A stretch of 64,000 bases of DNA from Zoogloeaceae bacterium (GTDB taxonomy: Bacteria; Pseudomonadota; Gammaproteobacteria; Burkholderiales; Rhodocyclaceae). A program made the position numbers and the translations under genes. The stretch covers positions 62,001 to 126,000 of the forward strand of contig JACKLZ010000005.1 of the NCBI GenBank assembly GCA_024235675.1. Reading direction: 5' to 3'. Below the pieces are notes generated by a model. That model was given only the letters and a program-made list of their open reading frames with translations, searched no databases and had not been told where the DNA came from. Below are positions 35,074-43,226 of this stretch, piece by piece. How positions within the stretch are numbered: the first letter of the stretch is position 1; every line of letters starts with the position of its first letter.

Positions 35074-36693
35074 TCAAAGGAAGATCAGCAAGGGCGCAAG
35101 CAGCATCCACACCGGCAACTCGGCCGGCACAATCACCTGCTGGCCTGCGGAATAGCCCCCCACGAAGCCGTCGGCGTCGATCGCGCGGATGCGCAAAAAG
35201 TAAGCCCCGGCACCGGGCTTGGGCAGCACCAGCTCGGGCGCCGTCACCTGTCCGCTGGCGACCAGACGGGTGAACTCGGCGTCATCGGCAAACTGGTAGT
35301 CGAATTTCTGACCCGGCTCGCCGCCCCAGGCGAAGAGCATGTTGTCTTCATCGAAGGCCGGTGCCGGCACCTCGGCCATGGGCGGGCGCACGGTGAGACC
35401 CACCGGGTCGCCCCAGGGGCCGCGGTCGCCATCGGCGCGGGTGCTGGCCAGGCGCCAGTGGTATTCGCCGGCTTCAAGCGGCACGGCGGCGGCGCTGTCG
35501 GCGAGGGCGTGGTCGCGGGTGACGATGTCGGTAAAGCCGGCATCGCGCGCAATCTCGAATCGGTAGCTGGCAGCGCCTTCGACCTGTGCCCAGGCGAATT
35601 TCACCTCGCCGGCGCCGGCCTTGCCGTTGGGTCGCGGGGCGTTGATGAAGGGCGGCTCGGGCCGCGCCTTGAGACGCACCGCCAGATCGGCGTCGCGCCC
35701 CTCGAGCCCGCGCGAATCGACAGCGCGCACACGCAGGAAATACTGGCCATCGGGCAGACCTGCAATCTTGAGATCGGGCCCGCTGGCCTTGGCTTCGGCG
35801 ACGATACGGGTAAAGTCGGCATCCTGCGCGACCTGCCCGCGATAGCCCACCGCGCCGGCCACTGGCGGCAGTTGAATGCGCATGTCCGGGCGCTCGTACA
35901 GCGTGGCCATGTCAGCCACCTTGGGCGAGGGCAACAGCGGCACCGGCGCCTCGACCGCCTGGCCGGCACGGGCGACCAGCCCGAAACCTTGCTTGAGCGC
36001 GATCTCGCGGCCCGGCTTGTCGCCGCGTACGGCGACGGTGCCGCTGCGCATTTCGGCGCGGCTCTGGTCGGCTTCGCTGGCAACTCGGAAACTGGTGCCG
36101 CGCACGCCGATCACCGCGGTCGGGGTGTGGATGCGATAGCGCGCGGCCGGCCCGGCCTGTGGCTTGACCTCGGTTTCGATTCGACCCTGACGTACGTCGA
36201 AGGTGGCACGCTGAACATCGTCCACGCCCTTGAACCCGTGCAGCGCGTCGATGCGCACATCGCTTTGCGGCTGCAAGGTCAAACGGGAGCCATCGGGCAG
36301 TTCAAGCGTCATGAAACCTTCCGCCGGCGTCACCAGGCGGGCACCCACCGAGACTTTCTGGTCGACGGCGAGCGGCTGGCCATCGGCGCTGGCGCCACCG
36401 CTCACGTGCACCACGCGCGCCTCGCGGGGCTCCTTGCGCAGCATCGTGACCGGGATGCGCAGATTGCGCCCGACAGGCATCCGATAGGGGTCGGCCACGG
36501 CGTTGAGGCGCTGAATGGTCGGCCAGCGCTCGGGGTTCTGGAGAAGTGTTTGACCCAGCCCGATCAGGGTATCGCCCGATTGCACCACGTAGTGCACCGC
36601 ATCCTCGGCAGCGCGCGCGGCACTGGCACCCATCAGAGCAAAAGCCGCCAGACCGACGGCCAACACACGGCGGATTGTGACTTTCGGTTGCAT
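35074..36693 (-). CDS. FecR domain protein with N-terminal LysM
   Basis: A 539-residue exported protein. A signal peptide (about 1-29, cleaved after ARA) leads into a LysM motif (YVVQSGDTLIGLGQTLLQNP) and a FecR domain (LPDGSRLTLQPQSDVRID; RIHTPTAVIGVRGTSFRV). Several fibronectin-III-like modules follow, ending with the hydrophobic stretch LPVWMLLAPLLIFL. The start at 36693 has a GAAGGGAC site upstream. FecR here is not beside an iron receptor or a sigma factor; with the CHASE2 kinase it probably forms a peptidoglycan-associated sensor. Confidence 0.9.
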   Translation of the reverse strand: MQPKVTIRRVLAVGLAAFALMGASAARAAEDAVHYVVQSGDTLIGLGQTLLQNPERWPTIQRLNAVADPYRMPVGRNLRIPVTMLRKEPREARVVHVSGGASADGQPLAVDQKVSVGARLVTPAEGFMTLELPDGSRLTLQPQSDVRIDALHGFKGVDDVQRATFDVRQGRIETEVKPQAGPAARYRIHTPTAVIGVRGTSFRVASEADQSRAEMRSGTVAVRGDKPGREIALKQGFGLVARAGQAVEAPVPLLPSPKVADMATLYERPDMRIQLPPVAGAVGYRGQVAQDADFTRIVAEAKASGPDLKIAGLPDGQYFLRVRAVDSRGLEGRDADLAVRLKARPEPPFINAPRPNGKAGAGEVKFAWAQVEGAASYRFEIARDAGFTDIVTRDHALADSAAAVPLEAGEYHWRLASTRADGDRGPWGDPVGLTVRPPMAEVPAPAFDEDNMLFAWGGEPGQKFDYQFADDAEFTRLVASGQVTAPELVLPKPGAGAYFLRIRAIDADGFVGGYSAGQQVIVPAELPVWMLLAPLLIFL

Positions 36694-36898
36694 CGGGCGT
36701 CCCTTCGTAAGTAAGCGTTTCATCATACGTGTGATGGCTGTTTTCGCCGTGAAAAACAGTGATACTTATTCTCACGGACGACAAATCCATCTAACGTCGT
36801 CATTTGGACAGCATAGTTCACCGGTGTCGCAAAAGCCGTCAAATCCGGCACACGGGCAATCGACCGCCGGCAGTGGCCCCCAGACAGGAGTTCAACAG

Positions 36899-37321
36899 AT
36901 GAGTTTTATTTCGGAGTTCAAGGAGTTTGCCGTCAAGGGCAACGTGATGGACATGGCCGTCGGCGTGATCATCGGCGCAGCCTTCGGCAAGATCGTCAAT
37001 TCAGCCGTCAACGACATCGTGATGCCGGTGGTCGGCAAGCTGGTGGGCGGGGTCGATTTCTCCAACCTCTATGTCAATCTGGGCGAGGGCGCATTCGCGT
37101 CGCTGGCCGAGGCGGAAAAAGCCGGCGCGCCGCTGGTCAAGTACGGGGTGTTCATCAATACCGCGCTGGACTTCGTGATCGTGGCCTTCGCGATCTTCAT
37201 GGCCATCAAGGCGATCAACAAGCTCAAGCGCGAAGCGCCGCCCGAGCCGGAAGCGCCCAAGGCCGACCCGGAAGACATTGTGCTGCTGCGTGAGATTCGC
37301 GATTCGCTGAAGCGCAACTGA
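36899..37321 (+). CDS. mscL: Large-conductance mechanosensitive channel
   Basis: A 140-residue protein: MSFISEFKEFAVKGNVMDMA, then VGVIIGAAFGKIVNSAVNDI and a second helix region LDFVIVAFAIFMAIKAINKL with the basic/acidic tail DPEDIVLLREIRDSLK. These are the pore-lining and outer helices of MscL, which opens in osmotic downshock. The start at 36899 is chosen by the AGGAG site 8 bp upstream and by family length. It lies between the FecR gene and the response regulator, in the opposite orientation. Confidence 0.96.
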   Translation: MSFISEFKEFAVKGNVMDMAVGVIIGAAFGKIVNSAVNDIVMPVVGKLVGGVDFSNLYVNLGEGAFASLAEAEKAGAPLVKYGVFINTALDFVIVAFAIFMAIKAINKLKREAPPEPEAPKADPEDIVLLREIRDSLKRN

Positions 37322-37346
37322 AGCCACTGCCCGGTGAGGCCGTCGA

Positions 37347-38051
37347 TCAGTCGGCGGCGTCCTCGGCGGTTTCGATTTGCTCGAGCCGGTAGCCGTAGTT
37401 ATAGGTCGGCGTCAGACGAAAGCCGTTTTCGGGTCGCAGGCCGAGCTTGCTGCGCACGCGGCTGATATGGGTGTCGACGGTGCGCGTGGCAAGGTTGGGA
37501 TTGCGCCCCCACACGGCTTCGAGCATGTGACCACGCGAGAGCAATCGGCCGAGGTTCTTGAACAGGAAGGCGGCGAGGTCGAATTCCTTGTCGGTCAGCT
37601 CGACGGGCTCGCCATCGAGCGTAACCCGCTTGGACTGCACATCGAAGCAGAAGGGCGGCACCTCGACAATATTGTCGGACGCCTGCGGGCGGGCGCGACG
37701 CATGACCGCATCAATCCGCGAGAGCAGCTCGAAGCGACGCAGCGGCTTGACGAGATAGTCGTCCGCGCCGGCGCCAAGTGCGGTGACAATGTCTTCTTCG
37801 GCGTCGCGCGCGGTGATGAAAATGACCGGGGTGTCATTGGCGCGGTCTTCGCGCAGCCAGTGCAGCACTTCGGTGCCGGTCATCTCCGGCAGCATCCAGT
37901 CGATCAGGCACAGATCGAAGCTTTCTCGCCCAGCGACACGAACGAAATCGCGCGACTGCGAGAAAACATGCACGTCATGTCCGGCCTGGCGCAACCAATC
38001 GGCCAGCGTATCGCTCTGGAGCGTGTCGTCTTCAAGAATGGCCAATCGCAC
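37347..38051 (-). CDS. OmpR/PhoB family response regulator
   Basis: A 234-residue regulator. The receiver domain has the acidic pocket LEDD (D8, D9), phospho-acceptor D51 in LIDWML, T80 and K102. The C-terminal winged helix shows ELTDKEFDLAAFLFKNLGRL and TRTVDTHISRVRSKLGLRPE. It is the probable partner of the CHASE2 histidine kinase, from which it is separated by mscL and the FecR gene. Direct operon linkage is absent, so the pairing is an inference from proximity. Confidence 0.93.
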   Translation of the reverse strand: MRLAILEDDTLQSDTLADWLRQAGHDVHVFSQSRDFVRVAGRESFDLCLIDWMLPEMTGTEVLHWLREDRANDTPVIFITARDAEEDIVTALGAGADDYLVKPLRRFELLSRIDAVMRRARPQASDNIVEVPPFCFDVQSKRVTLDGEPVELTDKEFDLAAFLFKNLGRLLSRGHMLEAVWGRNPNLATRTVDTHISRVRSKLGLRPENGFRLTPTYNYGYRLEQIETAEDAAD

Positions 38052-38135
38052 GGCGGCGTCCTCGCTCTATCACAAGTTCAATTGATCCTGAGCAAACATC
38101 CTACCGCAAATCGCCACAACCATCCGGTAGCGTAT

Positions 38136-38777
38136 TCAACGGCCATCGCCCACATAGGGATTGTTTGCGCGTTCAGCGCCGAAGGTCGACTGCGGGCCAT
38201 GGCCGGGGATGAATCTGACATCGTCCCCCAGCGGCCACAGCTTGTCGCGGATGGCTGCCACCAGGGTCGCATGATCACCCCGCGGAAAATCGGTGCGGCC
38301 AATCGAACCGGCAAACAGCACGTCGCCCACCACGGCCAGGCGCGATCCGGTATCGAAAAACACCACATGGCCCGGCGTATGGCCCGGCGTATGAAGCACT
38401 TGAAGCTGATTGTTCCCGATCTCGACCGTGTCGCCGTCTTCGAGCCAGCGATCGGGCTCGAAGGACTCGACCGGCGGAAAGCCGAACATCTTGCTCTGCT
38501 TTTCCAACGCGTCGAGCCAGAAGCGCTCTTCGCGTTGCGGGCCGATGATCGGCACATCCAGCGTACGTGCTAGTTCGGCGGTCGCGCCGGCATGATCAAT
38601 ATGACCGTGTGTCAGCAAGATCTTGTCGACCTCAACCCCGGCTGCTGCAATCGCAGCCACGATGCGCGGAATATCGCCACCGGGGTCGACGACAGCGGCC
38701 TTGCGCGTGTCGGAACACCAGAGCAAGGAACAATTCTGGGCGAAGGGCGTAACGGGAATGATGCGATATTCGAGCAT
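38136..38777 (-). CDS. MBL-fold metallo-hydrolase (glyoxalase II-like)
   Basis: A 213-residue single-domain metallo-beta-lactamase-fold protein. The zinc motif is THGHIDHAGA, followed by HTPGHTPGHVVFFD, VVGDVLFAGSIGRTDF and FIPGHGPQ. This is the short GloB-like group (YcbL type), hydrolases of thioesters such as S-lactoylglutathione. The ATG at 38777 has an AGGTGA site; a GTG two codons earlier is less likely. It is separate from the response regulator by 84 bp. Confidence 0.92.
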   Translation of the reverse strand: MLEYRIIPVTPFAQNCSLLWCSDTRKAAVVDPGGDIPRIVAAIAAAGVEVDKILLTHGHIDHAGATAELARTLDVPIIGPQREERFWLDALEKQSKMFGFPPVESFEPDRWLEDGDTVEIGNNQLQVLHTPGHTPGHVVFFDTGSRLAVVGDVLFAGSIGRTDFPRGDHATLVAAIRDKLWPLGDDVRFIPGHGPQSTFGAERANNPYVGDGR

Positions 38778-38816
38778 GGTCACCTGGTATGACCGCCGAA
38801 ACCGACAGGTGGGGCA

Positions 38817-38892
38817 TGGCGCGCCTGGCTGGAATCGAACCAGCGGCCCCTGGCTTCGGAGGCCAGTACTCTATCCACTGAGCTACAGGCGC
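38817..38892 (-). tRNA. tRNA-Arg (anticodon CCG)
   Basis: On the minus strand: acceptor GCGCCTG pairing with CAGGCGC, TAGCTCAGTGGATAGAGTA D-arm, anticodon stem CTGGC/GCCAG around loop CTCCGAA (anticodon CCG, reading CGG), T-arm GGTTCGAATCC, discriminator G and an encoded CCA. Confidence 0.95.
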
Positions 38893-39013
38893 GCAGAGGG
38901 CGTGAGAATAGCCCTTTTTGCAAAAAGCGTCCACGTCGGCGTTTTCCAAACCGCCTCATGCCCCGCTATAATCGCCGCTTTATGATTGTTGCACCCGCAC
39001 AGAGGAAAAGAGC

Positions 39014-39442
39014 ATGACCCAAACACGCCTCCTGAGCCTTCTCGCCGTCCTCGCCCTGCCGCTGGCCGGCTGTGGTGATAACAAAAGCATTGATGGTGAG
39101 ATGTCTGCCCAACTGACCCAGCCCGTTGCACGCGTCGAACTCGCCGTCGCCAAAGTGGCCCCGGGTAGCCGCACCGGCGAACAGATCTACACCAGCGTCT
39201 GCTCCGCCTGTCATGGCTCCGGCGTGCTCGAAGCGCCCAAAACAGGCGACAAGGCCGCCTGGGCTCCGCGTCTCGCGATGGGCCTCGATGGCCTCGTAGC
39301 CAGCGCCGATGCGGGCAAGGGCGCCATGCCGCCCAAGGGTGGCGCGAGCGATCTGACCGACAAGGAACTCGTACGGGCCGTCGCGTACCTGGCCAACCAG
39401 TCCGGCGCAAGCTTTACCGAGCCGCCGGTCGAGGGCAACTGA
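39014..39442 (+). CDS. Class I c-type cytochrome (c5 family), lipoprotein-type signal
   Basis: A 142-residue periplasmic cytochrome. The N-terminal signal LLSLLAVLALPLAGC has a lipobox, so it is probably membrane-tethered. The heme site is CSACH near residue 63-67, in QIYTSVCSACHGSGVLEAPK, and the distal methionine is in KGAMPPKGGAS, typical of cytochrome c5/c555. It is followed by a strong terminator and stands as a single-gene unit. The partner oxidase or reductase is not evident. Confidence 0.92.
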   Translation: MTQTRLLSLLAVLALPLAGCGDNKSIDGEMSAQLTQPVARVELAVAKVAPGSRTGEQIYTSVCSACHGSGVLEAPKTGDKAAWAPRLAMGLDGLVASADAGKGAMPPKGGASDLTDKELVRAVAYLANQSGASFTEPPVEGN

Positions 39443-39459
39443 GCCTGCTGAACGACGAG

Positions 39460-39490
39460 AAAAAGCCCCGGGGATGCGGGGCTTTTTTTT
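39460..39490 (+). terminator. Rho-independent terminator of the cytochrome gene
   Basis: AAAAAGCCCCG, loop GGGATG, CGGGGCTTTTTTTT, starting 18 bp past the cytochrome stop codon. The A-run on the left also suits the convergent Lrp gene. Confidence 0.9.
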
Positions 39491-39512
39491 GGTCTATGGA
39501 CGGCGCCCGCCA

Positions 39513-39971
39513 TCAGATCGGCAGCGCGGTTTCATTCTTGATCTCACGCAGCGTCACGCTCGTGCGCACCACATCAACCTCCTGCATCTTCAGCAAAAAG
39601 CTGTGCATGAAAGCGGTGTAGGCATCCATATCGGGCAGGTAGACCTTCATCAGGTAGTCGCTCTCACCTGTCAGCTCGTAGCACTCGACCACTTCGGGCC
39701 GCGTTGCCACCATGGTCTCGAACTGCTCGGCAATCAATGCGCTGTGCTTCTTGAGGCGCACCTGACACCACAGGCAAGCGTCCAGTCCGAGCTTCTTTCG
39801 GTCGAGCAGAGCCACATAGGCGCGGATCAGCCCGCCCTCTTCCAGCTCACGCACCCGGCGCCAGCACGGCGACACCGACAAGCCGACCCGGTCAGCCAGC
39901 TCCTGGTTGCTGATACGGGAGTTCTTTTGCAGTTCGGCAAGGATCTGGCGCTGAATACGATCAATCTTCAT
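39513..39971 (-). CDS. Lrp/AsnC family transcriptional regulator
   Basis: A 152-residue regulator. The N-terminal helix-turn-helix is IDRIQRQILAELQKNSRISN with QELADRVGLSVSPCWRRVRE, and the C-terminal RAM domain contains VVECYELTGESDYLMKVYLP. This subfamily usually responds to amino acids. A gene it might control could be the AhpD-like gene to its right, which is divergent across a 480-bp region; no operator is proven. Confidence 0.93.
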   Translation of the reverse strand: MKIDRIQRQILAELQKNSRISNQELADRVGLSVSPCWRRVRELEEGGLIRAYVALLDRKKLGLDACLWCQVRLKKHSALIAEQFETMVATRPEVVECYELTGESDYLMKVYLPDMDAYTAFMHSFLLKMQEVDVVRTSVTLREIKNETALPI

Positions 39972-40451
39972 GGTGGTGTCGGCAAGGCATCGAAATCAGA
40001 AAGTTTTTTCTCTGCACGGCAGGCGAGAGAAATATTTTGCCAATTCTAGGCCAAGTCTCGGCGCAAAGAAATGCGTCGACGCGCGAGCCGAAAGAATGTT
40101 GAGTCATGGCGCATCACACGCACAGCGAACCAATCGCCTTGCACCGCAAACCCGGTAGCCCCTGTCGCTTTCATCCCCACTGACGACTGGCGGTGCGGTC
40201 ATCGGCCGGCACCCATGCGTCGCTCCGGCCCGGGCGTGAGCGCCGCACGATTGGCGGAGCGCCCCTTGTTTTGACTGATCGGTTTAGATTGTCTATAGTC
40301 TAGATCGTTCGGTTCAGACACGCGGCAATTCGTGACCACGCCCTTGTTTTTACCGAGCCATCCGCCGTCATCGGCGCGTCCTGATTCAGTGATCGGCACC
40401 GGCGACTTACGACGACGCGTCTTTCTCCACGCACTCACTCAGGAACACCCA
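39972..40451. other. Intergenic region between the Lrp regulator and the AhpD-like gene
   Basis: This 480-bp interval shows no convincing gene. Its right half holds the promoter listed separately (40271-40299). The rest is unremarkable. Confidence 0.6.
40271..40299 (+). promoter_or_regulatory. Sigma-70-type promoter upstream of the AhpD-like gene
   Basis: TTGACT and TATAGT with exactly 17 bp between, each 5/6 to consensus. It lies 153 bp before the ATG at 40452. The partly repeated GATCGGTT and GATCGTTCGGTT surround the -10 and may be regulator half-sites. Confidence 0.65.
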
Positions 40452-41006
40452 ATGATCGAATTTCAACTTCACACCGAAGCCACCGCCCCGGAAGCCAGCC
40501 AGCCGCTGCTCGCCAAGTCCAGAAAAGCCTACGGAATGATTCCGGGCCTGCACGCCGTCATGGCCGAAGCGCCGGGCCTGCTGGAGGCCTATCAACGGGC
40601 GCATGAACTCTTCATGGGCTCCAGCTTCAACAAGGATGAACTGACCGTGATCTGGCAATCGATCAATGTCGAGCACGCCTGCCACTACTGCGTGCCGGCG
40701 CACACCGGCATCGCCAAGGGCATGAAGGTTGACGACGCCATCACCGACGCGCTGCGCAACGAAACCGCCTTGCCGAGCGCCCGCCTGGAGGCGCTGCGCA
40801 CCTTCACCCTGAGTGTCGTGCGCCAGCGCGGCGATGTGGATGCATCGGCCGTGCAGGCGTTTTTGGACGCGGGTTTCACCCAGCGCCAGATCCTTGAGGT
40901 GGTGCTGGGCGTGTCCCAAAAGGTGATGTCGAACTACACCAATCATCTGGCCGACACCCCGGTGGACGACATGTTCCGTCCGTTCGAATGGCACAAGGCT
41001 GGCTGA
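40452..41006 (+). CDS. Carboxymuconolactone decarboxylase (AhpD-like) family protein
   Basis: A 184-residue all-helical protein. It contains the redox cysteine pair in VEHACHYCVPAHTGIAKGM (C-x-x-C plus the nearby histidine), the AhpD-like alkylhydroperoxidase core. The rest, ending DDMFRPFEWHKAG, matches the longer single-domain group. The start at 40452 follows an AGGAACACC ribosome-binding sequence; the frame is open upstream but without family likeness. It probably reduces peroxides with an electron donor not seen here. Confidence 0.88.
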   Translation: MIEFQLHTEATAPEASQPLLAKSRKAYGMIPGLHAVMAEAPGLLEAYQRAHELFMGSSFNKDELTVIWQSINVEHACHYCVPAHTGIAKGMKVDDAITDALRNETALPSARLEALRTFTLSVVRQRGDVDASAVQAFLDAGFTQRQILEVVLGVSQKVMSNYTNHLADTPVDDMFRPFEWHKAG

Positions 41007-41139
41007 AGCCGCGCGGTACGGGAGCGGTCGAGCGACAGCCCCCCCGTGACGCCCTGCTACACGACACCGGTCCGCTCGCAGCGCCTGAAAATCTGACACA
41101 CTGAATCACGCCACGCAGAATCTCCCGAGGAGGACGCCC

Positions 41140-41838
41140 ATGCCCCGCAACACGCCCGCGATGATCCTTGTTTTCGACGTCAATGAAACGCTGCTTGACA
41201 TCACCACGCTCGAACCGCTGTTTGAACGCGTTTTCGGCGACCCGGGGGTGCTCAGAGAGTGGTTTGCTCAGCTCATTCTGTATTCACAAACGCTGACGCT
41301 CTCGGGGCTTTACACACCCTTCGGCGAACTCGGCGTCGGCACGCTGCGCATGGTGGCGTCGACGCGCGGCGTCACCATGACCGACGACGACATCAATGAA
41401 CTGAAAACGCGCATGAACACCATGCCCGCACATCCCGACGTCGTGCCTGCACTCACGCGCTTGCGTGATGCGGGCTTCCGGATGGTGACACTGACCAATT
41501 CGGCCAGCACCGCCTCGCCCACGCCGATGGAGCGCGCTGGGCTCAGCGATTTCTTCGAACACAGCTTCAGCGTCGAAGCCGTCCAGAAATTCAAGCCCGC
41601 GCCCGAAACCTACCGCCACGTGGCACAGGCGCTCGGTGTCGACACCGCCAGGCTGTGTCTCGTCGCCTGCCATCTGTGGGATACGGTGGGCGCCCAGGCG
41701 GCGGGCTGCCGCGGTGCGCTGGTGACCCGCCCCCACAACGCCGTTCTACCGGCGGCGAACGTGCCGCCACCCGACCTCAGCGCCGCGGACCTGACCCATC
41801 TCGCCGATCAGATCGTGCAAGGCTGGCAAGCGGGCTGA
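41140..41838 (+). CDS. Haloacid dehalogenase type II
   Basis: A 232-residue HAD-superfamily enzyme with the nucleophile in VFDVNETLLDI (first Asp), the LTNSA motif II segment, the lysine of KFKPAPETYRH and a modified motif IV in LVACHLWDTVGAQAAGCRGA. The order and spacing match L-2-haloacid dehalogenases, which make 2-hydroxyacids from 2-haloacids, though true substrates are often untested. A GAGGAGGACG site precedes the ATG at 41140. It may form a two-gene unit with the AhpD-like gene 133 bp upstream. Confidence 0.9.
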   Translation: MPRNTPAMILVFDVNETLLDITTLEPLFERVFGDPGVLREWFAQLILYSQTLTLSGLYTPFGELGVGTLRMVASTRGVTMTDDDINELKTRMNTMPAHPDVVPALTRLRDAGFRMVTLTNSASTASPTPMERAGLSDFFEHSFSVEAVQKFKPAPETYRHVAQALGVDTARLCLVACHLWDTVGAQAAGCRGALVTRPHNAVLPAANVPPPDLSAADLTHLADQIVQGWQAG

Positions 41839-41970
41839 CGCCACCGCCCCGAAGCACACCACGCCGGCCAGGCCTGGCGACCAGATCAGCACTCGCTGCT
41901 GCCGCGCTTCGCGTCGGCACGGGCCGGAATGGTTTCCATCGTATCCCTAGGCTCGACGATCAAGCCTCGC

Positions 41971-43161
41971 TCACGGCGACTCGGCCATGCGGTAAAACAC
42001 CGCCCCCGCCGCCGCGGCGCCGAGCACCAGATAGATCACCATCCCCAGACTCAAGCTCTGAACACTTCCCCACAGCAAGGGCGCCGTCACCGCCGCCGTC
42101 AGCGCATTGACCGCCATCTGCATGAAACTCTGGCAGCTCGAGGCCAGGCCCCGGCGCAGCGGAAACAGATCCAGCGCCATCAGCGTCAGGTTCGGCATGG
42201 TCAGCGACATGCCCAGGGTGTAGAGCGCGATCGGCGCGACCGACTGCGGCAAGCCGGGCGTCATCGCCGTCGACACCACAACGTTGGCCAGTGCCGCAAG
42301 AATCATCACCGCGTAACCGGTGGCCACGCTGCGCCGCGGCGACCAGCGCCCGGCGACCCGGCCGGAGAGCCAGGAGCCGACCAGCAAGCCGCCCATGGCC
42401 GGTACGAACAGCCAGGCAAAGGCTTGCGGCGAGCGGCCGAGGTGGTCGACCAGAAAGGTCGGCGCCGACAGCACATAGATGAAGAAACCGTTGAAGTTCA
42501 GCGCCAGCGCACCGGTCAGCAGCAAGAAGGCCGGCTTGCGCAGCACCTGGCCATAGGCCCGCGCCAGATCACCCAAGTGCAGGGGCTGGCGCTTGTCGGG
42601 GGGCAGGGTTTCGGGCAAGACCCGATGGCAGACCACGGTCATCACCAGACCGTACAGCGCAAGAAAGGCAAAAATCGCGCGCCAGTCGGTGATCAACAGA
42701 ATCCAGCCACCGATGATGGGCGCCACCGCAGGCGCCACCGCAAACATCATCACCACATGCGACATCAGGCGCTGCGCATCGGGGCCATCGAGCACATCGC
42801 GCACAATGGCGCGTCCGATGACCATGCCGGCGCCGGCGCTCATGCCTTGCAAAGCGCGGCCGACCCAGATCCACTCGATGCTCGGCGCCACAGCGCACAA
42901 CACCGAGGCCAGCGTAAACATGGCCATCGCCACCACCAGCACCCGGCGCCGGCCAAAACCGTCGGACAGCGCGCCGTGCCACAAGACCATCACGGCAAAC
43001 ATCACCATATACAGCGTGAGCGTCTGCTGCACGGCGTAGCGCGTCGTGCCCAGGTCGACTTCCATGGCGTGGAAGGCGGGCAGGTAGGTATCAATCGAGA
43101 ACGGGCCAATTGCGGCCAGCGCCGCCAGGATGATGGCCAGTTGCGTGTAGGAGCGGTGCAT
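41971..43161 (-). CDS. Bcr/CflA-type MFS multidrug efflux transporter
   Basis: A 396-residue, 12-helix transporter. Family signs are the first helix with IGPFSIDTYLPAFHAMEVDL, the motif A loop LSDGFGRRRVLVVAMAMFTL, and VGRALQGMSAGAGMVIGRAI. DHA1-type drug exporters of this group remove bicyclomycin, chloramphenicol and similar compounds. It is a single gene on the minus strand, convergent with the dehalogenase. The substrate here cannot be told. Confidence 0.93.
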   Translation of the reverse strand: MHRSYTQLAIILAALAAIGPFSIDTYLPAFHAMEVDLGTTRYAVQQTLTLYMVMFAVMVLWHGALSDGFGRRRVLVVAMAMFTLASVLCAVAPSIEWIWVGRALQGMSAGAGMVIGRAIVRDVLDGPDAQRLMSHVVMMFAVAPAVAPIIGGWILLITDWRAIFAFLALYGLVMTVVCHRVLPETLPPDKRQPLHLGDLARAYGQVLRKPAFLLLTGALALNFNGFFIYVLSAPTFLVDHLGRSPQAFAWLFVPAMGGLLVGSWLSGRVAGRWSPRRSVATGYAVMILAALANVVVSTAMTPGLPQSVAPIALYTLGMSLTMPNLTLMALDLFPLRRGLASSCQSFMQMAVNALTAAVTAPLLWGSVQSLSLGMVIYLVLGAAAAGAVFYRMAESP

Positions 43162-43226
43162 TCGGGGTCGCTAAAGAAAACGGCGACCGGCCAAAGGCGC
43201 GATCGCGAAGCGCCCCAGTGTACTGC

